Shown here: one piece after another, positions 8,002 to 17,242 of the stretch
How positions within the stretch are numbered: position 1 is the stretch's first letter
Layout: each line of letters starts with the position of its first letter
DNA from: Pedococcus cremeus
Lineage (GTDB): Bacteria; Actinomycetota; Actinomycetes; Actinomycetales; Dermatophilaceae
Length of the DNA stretch: 64,000 nt
Assembly (NCBI RefSeq): GCF_900111375.1
Contig: NZ_FOHB01000001.1
Location: 496,001-560,000 of the forward strand
Direction: 5' to 3'
Program-made: the position numbers and the translations under genes
Notes under the pieces: generated by a model
What the model saw: only the letters and a program-made list of their open reading frames with translations
Told to the model about the DNA's origin: nothing
The model's database searches: none

Positions 8002-9385
8002 GCACGGACGCACCGTTCGCCACGGCCTCGGTGAACTTCGCGTGGTCGCGGGCGTTCACGTCGGCGTAGGAGTCGGCGAAGACCGCCATCGCCCGGGAGA
8101 ACTGCTCGTCGTCACCGAGGTAGGCCGCGATGGCGATGCGGTCGCCGGAGCGGGCGTGGGCCCGGGCCAGGGTCCACGCGCAGACCTCGGCGTAGAGGCG
8201 CAGGTTCTTGGGGGTCATGTCCTCGATCGACGCCGAGCCCTTCCAGTCGTGCAGCTGCCGGACGTAGAAGTCGCGGATCTTTCCGTCGAGGCCCATGGCG
8301 CGCTGCCAGCCGAGGAACATGTCGCTGGCCGCCTGCATGACCCGCTGGCCGGTGACGACCCGCAGTCCCTCGTGACGCTGCTTCGGCAGCCCGAGGTGGG
8401 AGGCGATCACGGACGGCTGCGCCTCCTTCACCTGCAGCAGGAGGGGGTCGCCGTCATCGCGGCCGCGCATGAGCACCACCCAGCAGCGGGTGCCGACGCT
8501 GCCGACACCCACGACCTTGCGGGCCATGTCGACGAACGAGTACGACCTGGCCAGCTCACGGTGACCGGGGGCCAGGGAGTCGGCGTAGTCCCACAGCAGG
8601 TTCTCCATCGACTCCTCGAGCTCGTCGCGCGCCACCTCGGGGGCCAGCTCGGCGACCGGCACCAACAGGGGCGGGTCACTCACGATGCGGCGGACCCCGT
8701 CGACGACCTGCGTCAGGGTGGCCACCGAGCGGAGGTGGTCGCGGCCCATGGCCTTGGCGATCGCCTTGTCGAACCGCTTCCCCGCCTTGGCGTTGATGTC
8801 GTCGGCCAGCAACCCGCGCAGCTCGGTGACCGACACCCGGGCGTACCAGACCGCGAGGTTGCCCTGGCCCGCGAACCCTCGCATGGCGTCCTGGTAGCGG
8901 CGCGCCGCCGCCACGACCACCTTGGTGTTCTGCTTGTCGGTGAACCCGTTGGCCCGCCCGGCCACCGCCAGGCTCGCGACCAGCCGCTTGACGTCCCACT
9001 CCCACGGTCCGGGGCAGGTCTCGTCGAAGTCGTTGACGTCGAAGAGCAGGTTGCGCTCCGGGGAGGCGAACATGCCGAAGTTGGCCAGGTGGGCGTCACC
9101 GCACAGCTGCGCGTAGAGGCCCGTGTGGGGCTGGGGCGCGAGGTCGGCCGCCATGACCGCGGCTCCCCCACGGAAGAAGGCGAAGGGCGAGGCGGACATG
9201 CGCTCGTTGCGGATGCCCACCAGCTCTGGCAGGCGGGACGGCAGCTGCTGGACCAGGACCCCGACGGCATCCCGGTCGGCGCGCAGGTCGAGCGCGGCGT
9301 GCTCCTCGGGCGGGAGCCGCTTCCGAGCGGTCAGCCCCTTCTCGGCACGGGCCTCTGGGGTCTCGAACACGTGCTGCTCGCGCAT
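7991..9385 (-). CDS. DUF2252 family protein
   Basis: A 464-aa protein typical in length for DUF2252. Family landmarks are FFRGGAAVMAADL, the kinase-like CGDAHLANFG and DVNDFDETCPGPWEWDVKRL, and a C-terminal RAHARSGD segment. The fold is related to aminoglycoside phosphotransferase/protein kinases, but the substrate is not known; the two Asp-containing motifs are intact here, so activity is possible. The ATG at 9385 is preceded by GGAGG-like sequence (reverse of ctcctcc) at good spacing. It ends inside the convergent small membrane protein gene. Confidence 0.85.
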   Translation of the reverse strand: MREQHVFETPEARAEKGLTARKRLPPEEHAALDLRADRDAVGVLVQQLPSRLPELVGIRNERMSASPFAFFRGGAAVMAADLAPQPHTGLYAQLCGDAHLANFGMFASPERNLLFDVNDFDETCPGPWEWDVKRLVASLAVAGRANGFTDKQNTKVVVAAARRYQDAMRGFAGQGNLAVWYARVSVTELRGLLADDINAKAGKRFDKAIAKAMGRDHLRSVATLTQVVDGVRRIVSDPPLLVPVAELAPEVARDELEESMENLLWDYADSLAPGHRELARSYSFVDMARKVVGVGSVGTRCWVVLMRGRDDGDPLLLQVKEAQPSVIASHLGLPKQRHEGLRVVTGQRVMQAASDMFLGWQRAMGLDGKIRDFYVRQLHDWKGSASIEDMTPKNLRLYAEVCAWTLARAHARSGDRIAIAAYLGDDEQFSRAMAVFADSYADVNARDHAKFTEAVANGASVLRA

Positions 9386-9492
9386 CGGCTCCTCCTTGCA
9401 TAGACACCTGCCCAGCGTCCTGCCGCTCGCCGTGGACCGGCCTCACCCCGGGGTGGTGAGGCGGTGGCGGTGGGCAGTGGCGGTGAGGCGGC

Positions 9493-10818
9493 TCACGCGT
9501 CCACGGCCAGCAGTGACCACTCTCCCGGGATCCCCTTGAGGACCCGGGTGCCTCGTGGGGTGAAGCCGATGCCGGAGCCCACCACGAGGTCCCGCACCGT
9601 GCTCGAGACCAGCACCTCACCGGCGGCCGCCTCGGCCATGATGCGCGCCGCCAGGTGCACCGCCAGCCCGCCGAGGTCACCGCCGCGCAGCTGCTCCACC
9701 TCTCCGGTGTGCACCCCCACCCGCAGAGAAAGCCCGAGCGGCGCGAGCGCCTTGTGCAGCCCGAGGCCGCACCGGATGGCGCGGGCCGGACCGTCGAAGG
9801 CGGCCAGGGCTCCGTCGCCGGCGAAGTCGACCACCCGACCGCCGCCCCTCTCGACCTCACGGCTGACGGCGTCCTTGAAGCCCTCGAGCAGCTCACGCCA
9901 GCGCTGGTCGCCCAGCTCGGCGGCGAGGGCGGTCGACCCGACGACGTCGGTGAAGAGCAGGGTGGTGACGACCCGGTCCACGGGCTGGGCCGGGCGGGCA
10001 CCCGTCAGGAACAGCTCGATCTCGTCGAGGACGGTGTCGGTGTCGCCCACGAAGAAGAGGTGGTCATCACCCGGCAGCTCGACGAGGCGTGCGTGCGGGA
10101 GGTGTGCGGCCAGGTAGCGGCCGAGCGCGAGCGGCACCATCTGGTCGCCACGACGGTGCAGCACGAGGGCCGGTGCCTGGATCGTGGGGAGCAGGCAGCG
10201 CGCATCGAGGTCGGGGTAGGAGGAGAACAGCGTGCGGGCCATCGCCGGGCTGGCCGACGACCGCTGGAGCCGGCCCCACCAGTCACGCAGCTGCTGGTCG
10301 TCCCGCCGTGACGGTGCCCAGGCGGACAGCCCCACGCCGGTGCCCCAGCGGTCGACGAGGCGGACCAGGCCGGCGAGCAGCTCGGGGTCGACGCCCTCGG
10401 GGTAGTCGGGTGCGGCGCCGAGGCGGGCCCACGTCCCGTAGAGGACGAGGGCCGAGGTGCGTTCGGGGTGGCCCGCCGCGAACATCAGCGCCATCGTCCC
10501 GCCCTCGGAGATGCCGAGGACCGCGGCTCGCTCCATTCCTGCGGCGTCCATGACGGCGCGCAGGTCGTCGGCGCGTTCCTCGAGGGTCGGGGCGCTCGCG
10601 ACCGGGTCGGACAGCCCGGTGCCGCGCTTGTCGAACACCACCAGGCGGCTGAACGCCGCGAGTCTCGTCAGGAACCGGCGCAGCGCCGGCTGTTCCCAGG
10701 AGAGCTCCACGTGGGAGATGAAGCCGGGAGCGACGACCACGTCGTGCGGTCCCTCGCCCACCACCTGGTAGGCGATCGAGACGTCCCCGCTACGGGCGTA
10801 GCGCGTCTGCGGCTCCAC
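9493..10818 (-). CDS. alpha/beta-hydrolase fused to class III adenylate/guanylate cyclase
   Basis: This 441-aa protein has two enzymatic domains. Residues about 1-275 are an alpha/beta-hydrolase with nucleophile elbow GISEGG (G-x-S-x-G), acid in GDQMVPL and His in GDDHLFF. Residues about 285-441 are a class III nucleotide cyclase domain with metal aspartates in LLFTDVVGST and DFAGDGALAAF, ending in a typical ALAGEV/VSSTVRDL-like segment. The fusion is known in actinobacteria, where hydrolase binding of an unknown ligand is thought to control the cyclase. Both sets of catalytic residues appear intact. The gene is monocistronic between the DUF2252 and maturase genes. Confidence 0.86.
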   Translation of the reverse strand: MEPQTRYARSGDVSIAYQVVGEGPHDVVVAPGFISHVELSWEQPALRRFLTRLAAFSRLVVFDKRGTGLSDPVASAPTLEERADDLRAVMDAAGMERAAVLGISEGGTMALMFAAGHPERTSALVLYGTWARLGAAPDYPEGVDPELLAGLVRLVDRWGTGVGLSAWAPSRRDDQQLRDWWGRLQRSSASPAMARTLFSSYPDLDARCLLPTIQAPALVLHRRGDQMVPLALGRYLAAHLPHARLVELPGDDHLFFVGDTDTVLDEIELFLTGARPAQPVDRVVTTLLFTDVVGSTALAAELGDQRWRELLEGFKDAVSREVERGGGRVVDFAGDGALAAFDGPARAIRCGLGLHKALAPLGLSLRVGVHTGEVEQLRGGDLGGLAVHLAARIMAEAAAGEVLVSSTVRDLVVGSGIGFTPRGTRVLKGIPGEWSLLAVDA

Positions 10819-10851
10819 CCCGCCGATGATCCGCCCGCTGTGCGCGAGCGG

Positions 10852-12222
10852 TCAACGGCGCGTCAGGGCCCCGTCCCCGCCCCCACCCGCGTCCGCGTCC
10901 CCGACCCCGACCCCGTCCTTGTCCCCGTCCTTGTCCCCGTCCCTGTCTCTGTCCCCGTCCCTGTCCCTGTCGCGCGCGGCATACCAGTCCTGGATCCCCG
11001 TGGCGTCCGAGCCTCGCCGCAGGAGCGAGGCCATCACGCGCATCGGCTCGTCGACGTGGCGGAAGAAGCGCTGGTAGCCGGCGCAGAGGTAGTGCAGTCC
11101 CGGCTCCCCGTCCGGAGTCGTGAGGAACCGGTCCTTGGGGCAGCCGCCGTTGCAGGCGAACCGCACGTCGCACTGAAGGCAGTACGCCGGCAGGGTGGTG
11201 AGCTTGGCCCGGCCGAAGGCCTGCTGCTGCGGTGAGGTCGCCAGCTGCAACAGGGGGCGGTCACCCCGGATGTTGCCGAGCAGGTACTTCTCCTCGACGA
11301 AGTGGTCACACGAGTACAGGTCGCCGTTGTGCTCCAGCGCGAGGGCCTCGCCACACGTCCTCGCGTGGACGCACATGCCTGCGTCGTCCATCCCCAGCCA
11401 GTGGGCCAGGGCGGTGTCGAACATCTGCACGAACACGTCGCCGACGTCGTGGCGCACCCACTCGTCGAAGACCTCGACGAGGAACTGCCCGAACTGCTCG
11501 GCCCCGACCGTGCGGTGGGTGACGAGGTCGCCCTCCTGCCGGTACAGCGGACGCTCGCCGTGGCGGCGTCCCCACCCGGTCTCGGCCAGCGGGAGCTGCT
11601 CGGCCGTCACCCGCTCCACGATGGGGATGAGCTGGATGAACTGCGCACCCAGGTCGTCCCGCAGGAACGTGTACACCTCGCGGCCGTGGTCGCCGTTCGC
11701 CGCGTTGATGGTGGTGAGGGCGTTCCACTCCACCTCGTGGCGCTGCAGGACGCCGAGCCCGCGCAGCACCCGGTCGAAGGTGGGCTTGCCGCCCTTGTCG
11801 ACGCGGTAGGCGTCGTGCATCTCGCGCGGGCCGTCGATGGACAGGCCCACCAGGAAGCCGTGCTCCTTCAGGAACGCCCCCCACTCGTCGTCGAGCAGCG
11901 TCCCGTTGGTCTGCAGGGTGTTGAGCACCCTCTGGCCGGGCCGGCGGTACTCCTCCTCCAGCTCCAGCGTCCGGCGCATGAAGTCCAGCCCCATGAGCGT
12001 GGGCTCGCCACCCTGGAAGGCGACGACCACCTCCTCTGCGTCGCCGTGGGCGGCGAGCAGCTGGCCGACGTATGCCGCGTGGACCGCCGGGTCCATGCGG
12101 AACGCGCTGTCCGGGTAGAGCTGGTCCTTCGAGAGGAAGAAGCAGTACTCACAGTCCAGGTTGCAGATGGCGCCGGTGGGCTTCGCCATCACGTGGAAGG
12201 CCGCGGGTGCGGTCAGGCTCAA
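10852..12222 (-). CDS. radical SAM anaerobic-type sulfatase maturase (anSME-like)
   Basis: A 456-aa radical SAM enzyme that should convert the active-site Cys (or Ser) of a sulfatase to formylglycine. The SAM cluster motif C-x3-C-x2-C is CNLDCEYC near residue 20. A SPASM-type region with clustered Cys (CGEAL, CDHF, CLQCDVRFAC, CPKD) lies in the C-terminal half for auxiliary Fe-S clusters. TTG 12222 overlaps the upstream stop (TTGA). The last about 40 residues are odd: a charged Asp-Arg/Lys/Gly dipeptide repeat encoded by a hexanucleotide repeat (10915-10968). A Cys-type sulfatase 1.3 kb away is the obvious substrate. Confidence 0.88.
   Translation of the reverse strand: MSLTAPAAFHVMAKPTGAICNLDCEYCFFLSKDQLYPDSAFRMDPAVHAAYVGQLLAAHGDAEEVVVAFQGGEPTLMGLDFMRRTLELEEEYRRPGQRVLNTLQTNGTLLDDEWGAFLKEHGFLVGLSIDGPREMHDAYRVDKGGKPTFDRVLRGLGVLQRHEVEWNALTTINAANGDHGREVYTFLRDDLGAQFIQLIPIVERVTAEQLPLAETGWGRRHGERPLYRQEGDLVTHRTVGAEQFGQFLVEVFDEWVRHDVGDVFVQMFDTALAHWLGMDDAGMCVHARTCGEALALEHNGDLYSCDHFVEEKYLLGNIRGDRPLLQLATSPQQQAFGRAKLTTLPAYCLQCDVRFACNGGCPKDRFLTTPDGEPGLHYLCAGYQRFFRHVDEPMRVMASLLRRGSDATGIQDWYAARDRDRDGDRDRDGDKDGDKDGVGVGDADAGGGGDGALTRR
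10915..10968. repeat. hexanucleotide tandem repeat inside the maturase gene
   Basis: Nine consecutive 6-bp units of the form GTCCYY (variants GTCCTT, GTCCCC, GTCCCT, GTCTCT). On the coding (minus) strand they give alternating Asp with Arg, Lys or Gly at the maturase C-terminus. Because the unit is 6 bp, copy-number change keeps the frame. Confidence 0.85.
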
Positions 12223-12386
12223 CGGCGCCGGTCCCTGCGGTCGTCGCGACGGTCGTCACGCCGGTCCGTGCGGCGCCCGACTCCGTGGGCCACCACCGCT
12301 GCGGTGGCCACCGTGGTGGCCGTCCGTGCGACCGGTGCCGGTCCGATCACCGCTGCCCTGCGTGCCCTGCGTGCTGCCAGTGGCAT
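12219..12386 (-). CDS. small Arg/Ala-rich protein of the sulfatase module
   Basis: A 55-aa protein (MPLAARRARRAAVIG...) with a basic N-terminus, an alanine/valine-rich helix around residues 11-37 that may touch the membrane, and an Asp-Arg repeat tail (RRDDRRDDRRDRRR). It starts 1 nt after the stop of the DUF6325 gene, and its stop overlaps the maturase TTG start, so tight coupling supports it as a real gene. The function is unknown; the position suggests a role beside the maturase or the DUF6325 protein. Confidence 0.62.
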   Translation of the reverse strand: MPLAARRARRAAVIGPAPVARTATTVATAAVVAHGVGRRTDRRDDRRDDRRDRRR

Positions 12387-12387
12387 G

Positions 12388-12903
12388 TCACTCGCCCTCC
12401 GTCCGTGCTTCGCTGTCCTCGTCCGTCTCGTCATCGTCGTCCTCGCCCAGGTCGGCCTCGATGGCCGCCAGGATCGCCTGGACGGGGATGCGGCCGTTGG
12501 CGACCAGCTGTCCCCCGGCCCGCCGCACGGCCGACGCGAACGGCGCCGCCCAGGTGTTCTCCCACACGAGCAGGCCGGCGCTGCTGCCCGGCTCGACCGC
12601 CGCAGCCACCGCCTCGACGTCCTCGGCGGCGAGCAGCGTCGCCAGCTCCGTCTCGTAGGCCACGATGCCGCCGAGCTCGCCCTCGTCGAGGTCGCTGATC
12701 TCGAAGAAGCCGACGGACCCGTCCTCGTCCTTCTTGATCAGGACGAGGTCCAGGACCCGGATGGTCCCCGCCTCCACGAGGTCGTCGAGCGCCGGGGCGA
12801 TCTCCCCCTTGAACTGGCTCCCGGGGAACTCCACCACCAGCCAGTCGACCGGGCCGAGCTCGTCTACGGGTTCAGCGGACTCCCTGGTCAGCTGGTCGGT
12901 CAT
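12388..12903 (-). CDS. DUF6325 family protein
   Basis: A 171-aa soluble acidic protein with the DUF6325 pattern: LGPVDWLVVEFPGSQFKGEIAPALDDLVEAG near residues 16-45, RVLDLVLIKKDEDGSV, then two Ala-rich helices and an Asp/Glu tail. ATG 12903 has a strong ribosome binding site (AGGAGG). It heads a three-gene operon with the 55-aa protein and the sulfatase maturase. DUF6325 proteins are common in actinobacteria and have no established biochemical role. The context ties this one to sulfatase maturation or function by inference only. Confidence 0.8.
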   Translation of the reverse strand: MTDQLTRESAEPVDELGPVDWLVVEFPGSQFKGEIAPALDDLVEAGTIRVLDLVLIKKDEDGSVGFFEISDLDEGELGGIVAYETELATLLAAEDVEAVAAAVEPGSSAGLLVWENTWAAPFASAVRRAGGQLVANGRIPVQAILAAIEADLGEDDDDETDEDSEARTEGE

Positions 12904-13061
12904 GGCCTGCCTCCTGCGCTCGCGGGCGAGGGCCTGGAAGGTGGTCCTCGCGGTCCTGCCATGCTCTGCCCGGCCCGTAAGCCCCACCTCATCCCGTCGG
13001 GGTGAGAGGGTGCCCCTGTGCAGAACAAAGCGCACAAAGCAGACCGGACGCGAGTCGCACC

Positions 13062-13382
13062 ATGACGGCCAACCGCCCCCACGACGACCCTGTCGTCGCA
13101 GCCCTGTGCCTGACCCTCGAGCGGTACCCCTGGCGCGGTTTCACCCCGCACCTGCTTGCCAGGCTGGCGCTGGCCCAGTGGGACCGTCATGCGGTGCAAC
13201 GGCTCCTGGCCGCCGTGCCGGGCGCCTCCGCAGGCGAGTGGCGCCAGGTGGAGCCGGTGCCGGCCGACGACCCGCGTGCCGAGGCCCTCGTGGCCTTCCT
13301 GACGGCACACCGCTGGACGCAGCTGAGAGCGAGCACCGTCTGCCGGCAGCTGCTCGGCCTGCTCGACGACACGGCCAGGTAG
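13062..13382 (+). CDS. hypothetical protein upstream of sulfatase
   Basis: This 106-aa protein has mixed helical character and no recognised domain; it contains RYPWRGFTPHLLARLALAQWD near residues 20-40. ATG 13062 is used rather than earlier frames because it gives a normal start and codon bias begins there. It is divergent from the DUF6325 operon (158 bp apart) and precedes the arylsulfatase by 175 bp that contain a 19-bp tandem repeat. The role is unknown. Confidence 0.6.
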   Translation: MTANRPHDDPVVAALCLTLERYPWRGFTPHLLARLALAQWDRHAVQRLLAAVPGASAGEWRQVEPVPADDPRAEALVAFLTAHRWTQLRASTVCRQLLGLLDDTAR

Positions 13383-13399
13383 CGCGGCTGCCCCGCCTG

Positions 13400-13467
13400 C
13401 AGGCAGCAGGGCAGCCGGCAGGCAGCAGGGCAGCCGGCAGGTAGCTGGGCTGTCGGCAGGTAGCGGG
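13400..13467. repeat. 19-bp tandem repeat, about 3.6 copies
   Basis: Two identical copies of CAGGCAGCAGGGCAGCCGG (13400-13418, 13419-13437) are followed by a diverged copy (13438-13456) and a partial one (13457-13467). The array lies just after a stop codon and before the sulfatase gene. GGCTGCCC at 13386-13393 can pair with GGGCAGCC in the first copies, so it may also act as a terminator-like hairpin. Confidence 0.85.
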
Positions 13468-13557
13468 CCCTCGCGGCTCACCCACCTCGGGTGATGCCGC
13501 GCGACGCCACCACACCGGACTGTGGACGGAACGCTTCCACAGAAAGGTGCACTTCCC

Positions 13558-15909
13558 ATGGGCTTCACGGAGTATGAGCCGGGTGCCAGCTTCCCTGGCG
13601 TGATCGGACGTACGGCGGACGAGTCGGAACCTGCCTGGCCGCGGCCGGTGCGGGCGGTCGAGGGGTCGCCCAACGTGGTGATCGTGGTGCTGGACGACAC
13701 AGGCTTCGGCCACCTGGGGTGCTACGGCAGCCCCATTGCCACGCCCAACCTGGACCGCCTCGCCTCCCGCGGCCTGCGCTACAACAACATGCACACGACA
13801 GCGCTGTGCTCACCCAGCCGCGCGTGCATCGTGACCGGGCGCAACCACCACAGCAACGCGATGGCGAGCATCACCGAGATGGCGACCGGCTATCCCGGCT
13901 ACAACGGGGCCATCCCGTTCGAGAACGGCTTCCTGTCCGAGATGCTGCTGCAGCACGGCTACAGCACCTACATGGTCGGGAAGTACCACCTGCTGCCGAG
14001 CAGGGAGGAGACCCCCGCCGGTCCCTACGACCGCTGGCCGCTGGGTCGGGGCTTCCAGCGTTACTACGGTTTCCTCGGAGGCGACACCAGCCAGTGGGAC
14101 CCCGACCTCGTCTACGACAACCACCAGGTCGAGCCGCCGAGGACGCCTGCGGAGGGGTACCACCTCACCGAGGACCTTGCCGACAAGGCGATCGAGTTCA
14201 TCGCGGATGCCAAGCAGATCGACCCCGGCAAGCCCTTCTACCTCCACTTCTGCCCGGGCGCCACGCACGCGCCCCACCACGTCCCGAAGGAGTGGGCGGA
14301 CCGCTACCGCGGGGCGTTCGACGACGGCTGGGAGGTCTACCGCGAGCGCGTCTTCGCCCGCCAGAAGGAGCTCGGCATCGTGCCGCAGGCCGCTGAGCTC
14401 TCGAGGCACGACCCGGACGTCCCGGAGTGGAGCACCTTGAGCTCCGACCAGCGCAGGCTGTACGCCCGGATGATGGAGGTCTTCGCCGGGTTCCTCTCGC
14501 ACACCGACCACCACATCGGGCGGGTGCTCGACTTCCTGGAGAGCATCGGCGAGCTCGACAACACCCTCGTGATGGTGGTCTCGGACAACGGGGCCAGCGC
14601 TGAGGGTGGCCCGACCGGGACGACGAACGAGGCGCAGTTCTTCAACAACGCGCCCGAGCCCTTCGAGGACAGCCTCGCCGTGATCGAGGAGATCGGCGGT
14701 CCCAACCACTTCAACCACTACCCGTGGGGGTGGACGTGGGCGGGGAACACGCCGTTCCGCCGCTGGAAGCGGGAGACGTACCGCGGCGGCACCTCCGACC
14801 CGTTCATCGTCAGCTGGCCACGGGGCATCAGAGCGTCCGGCGAGGTGCGCCACCAGTACACCCACATCATCGACATCGTGCCCACCGTCCTCGAGCTGCT
14901 GGGCCTCGAACCACCGCAGAGCATCCGCGGGGTCACCCAGTCACCGCTGCAGGGCGTGAGCTTCGGGTACTCCCTGGGAGATGGCCAGGCGGAGAGCCGC
15001 CACCGGACGCAGTACTTCGAGATGCTCGGCCACCGCTCCATCTACCACGACGGGTGGCGGGCAGTGTGCCCGTGGCCCGGGCCGTCCTTCGCCGAGGCAG
15101 GCAAGGGGTTCGGCGAGCCGATCTCTGCCAGGACGCTGAGTGACCTCGACGCGCACGGCTGGGAGCTCTACCACGTCGCCGAGGACTTCGCGGAGTGCCA
15201 CGACGTCGCGGATGCCAACCGGGACACGCTGATCGCGCTCATCGCCACCTGGTACGCCGAGGCGGGCAAGTACGACGTCTTCCCCGTCGACGGCAGTGGG
15301 CTGGCCCGCCTGGGACACCCGCAGCCGCTCGTGGCGCTGCCGCGCAACACCTACACCCTCTACCCCAACACGCAGTCGGTGCCCTTCTTCGCCGGGCCGC
15401 GCCTGCTCAACCGCGCGCACAGCATCTCGGCGGCCGTTCGCATCCCCGACGAGGGGGCCGAGGGGGTCCTGCTGGCCCAGGGCACGGCCGCAGGCGGGTT
15501 CTCGTTCTACGTCCAGGACGGGCGCCTGCGCTACGTGCACAACTGGGTGGGCCGGGAGAGGTTCGAGGTCACCTCCACCGAGGCCGTTCCGCCGGGCGAC
15601 CACGAGCTGCGCTTCGAGTTCGAGCCGCAGGGCGAGCCCGACCCTGCCCACGGCCACGGCATGCCCGGCCGTTTCCAGCTCTACGTGGACAACGCGCTGG
15701 TCGGGGCGAGCGAGGCGCCGTGGACCACGCCCTTCATGTTCAACCCCGGCGCAATGACGTGCGGTGCCGATCCGGGCTCGGCGGTCACGACGGCATACGC
15801 TGCGCCGTTCCGCTTCACGGGCACGCTCCAGAAGGTCACGGTGGACCTCTCCGGGGAGCTGATCCAGGACAAGGAGAGCGAGCTGCGGGCCGCGATGGCG
15901 CGGCAGTAG
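13558..15909 (+). CDS. arylsulfatase (Cys-type, alkaline phosphatase superfamily)
   Basis: A 783-aa sulfatase. The formylglycine motif is C-S-P-S-R with Cys84 (codon 13807-13809), preceded by the metal-binding VIVVLDDTGFGHLGCYG. Other metal and sulfate ligands are visible in GKYHL, GATHAPHH and SDNGAS. Residues about 625-783 form a beta-rich C-terminal domain seen in large arylsulfatases. It hydrolyses sulfate esters; the natural substrate is unknown. There is no signal peptide, so it is likely cytosolic. ATG 13558 follows AGAAAGG; a GTG/ATG-like extension to 13522 is less likely. The divergent radical SAM maturase is the likely activator. Confidence 0.92.
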   Translation: MGFTEYEPGASFPGVIGRTADESEPAWPRPVRAVEGSPNVVIVVLDDTGFGHLGCYGSPIATPNLDRLASRGLRYNNMHTTALCSPSRACIVTGRNHHSNAMASITEMATGYPGYNGAIPFENGFLSEMLLQHGYSTYMVGKYHLLPSREETPAGPYDRWPLGRGFQRYYGFLGGDTSQWDPDLVYDNHQVEPPRTPAEGYHLTEDLADKAIEFIADAKQIDPGKPFYLHFCPGATHAPHHVPKEWADRYRGAFDDGWEVYRERVFARQKELGIVPQAAELSRHDPDVPEWSTLSSDQRRLYARMMEVFAGFLSHTDHHIGRVLDFLESIGELDNTLVMVVSDNGASAEGGPTGTTNEAQFFNNAPEPFEDSLAVIEEIGGPNHFNHYPWGWTWAGNTPFRRWKRETYRGGTSDPFIVSWPRGIRASGEVRHQYTHIIDIVPTVLELLGLEPPQSIRGVTQSPLQGVSFGYSLGDGQAESRHRTQYFEMLGHRSIYHDGWRAVCPWPGPSFAEAGKGFGEPISARTLSDLDAHGWELYHVAEDFAECHDVADANRDTLIALIATWYAEAGKYDVFPVDGSGLARLGHPQPLVALPRNTYTLYPNTQSVPFFAGPRLLNRAHSISAAVRIPDEGAEGVLLAQGTAAGGFSFYVQDGRLRYVHNWVGRERFEVTSTEAVPPGDHELRFEFEPQGEPDPAHGHGMPGRFQLYVDNALVGASEAPWTTPFMFNPGAMTCGADPGSAVTTAYAAPFRFTGTLQKVTVDLSGELIQDKESELRAAMARQ

Positions 15910-15937
15910 CGACCCGTCAGCCCGAGGGAGGTGGCAG

Positions 15938-17194
<1,257 letters not shown>

Positions 17195-17242
17195 CCGGGC
17201 CCGACCGGGCCTGAGGGCGTGCCCGCGCCTGACCGGGCCGAC

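Noticed and set aside
13400-13467. CRISPR-like array
   Set aside because: Units are contiguous without spacers; it is a simple tandem repeat. The same holds for the arrays at 22731, 42611, 46287 and 56258.
13522-13557. Longer start for the arylsulfatase
   Set aside because: ATG 13558 has a nearby AAAGG site and matches the usual sulfatase N-terminus.
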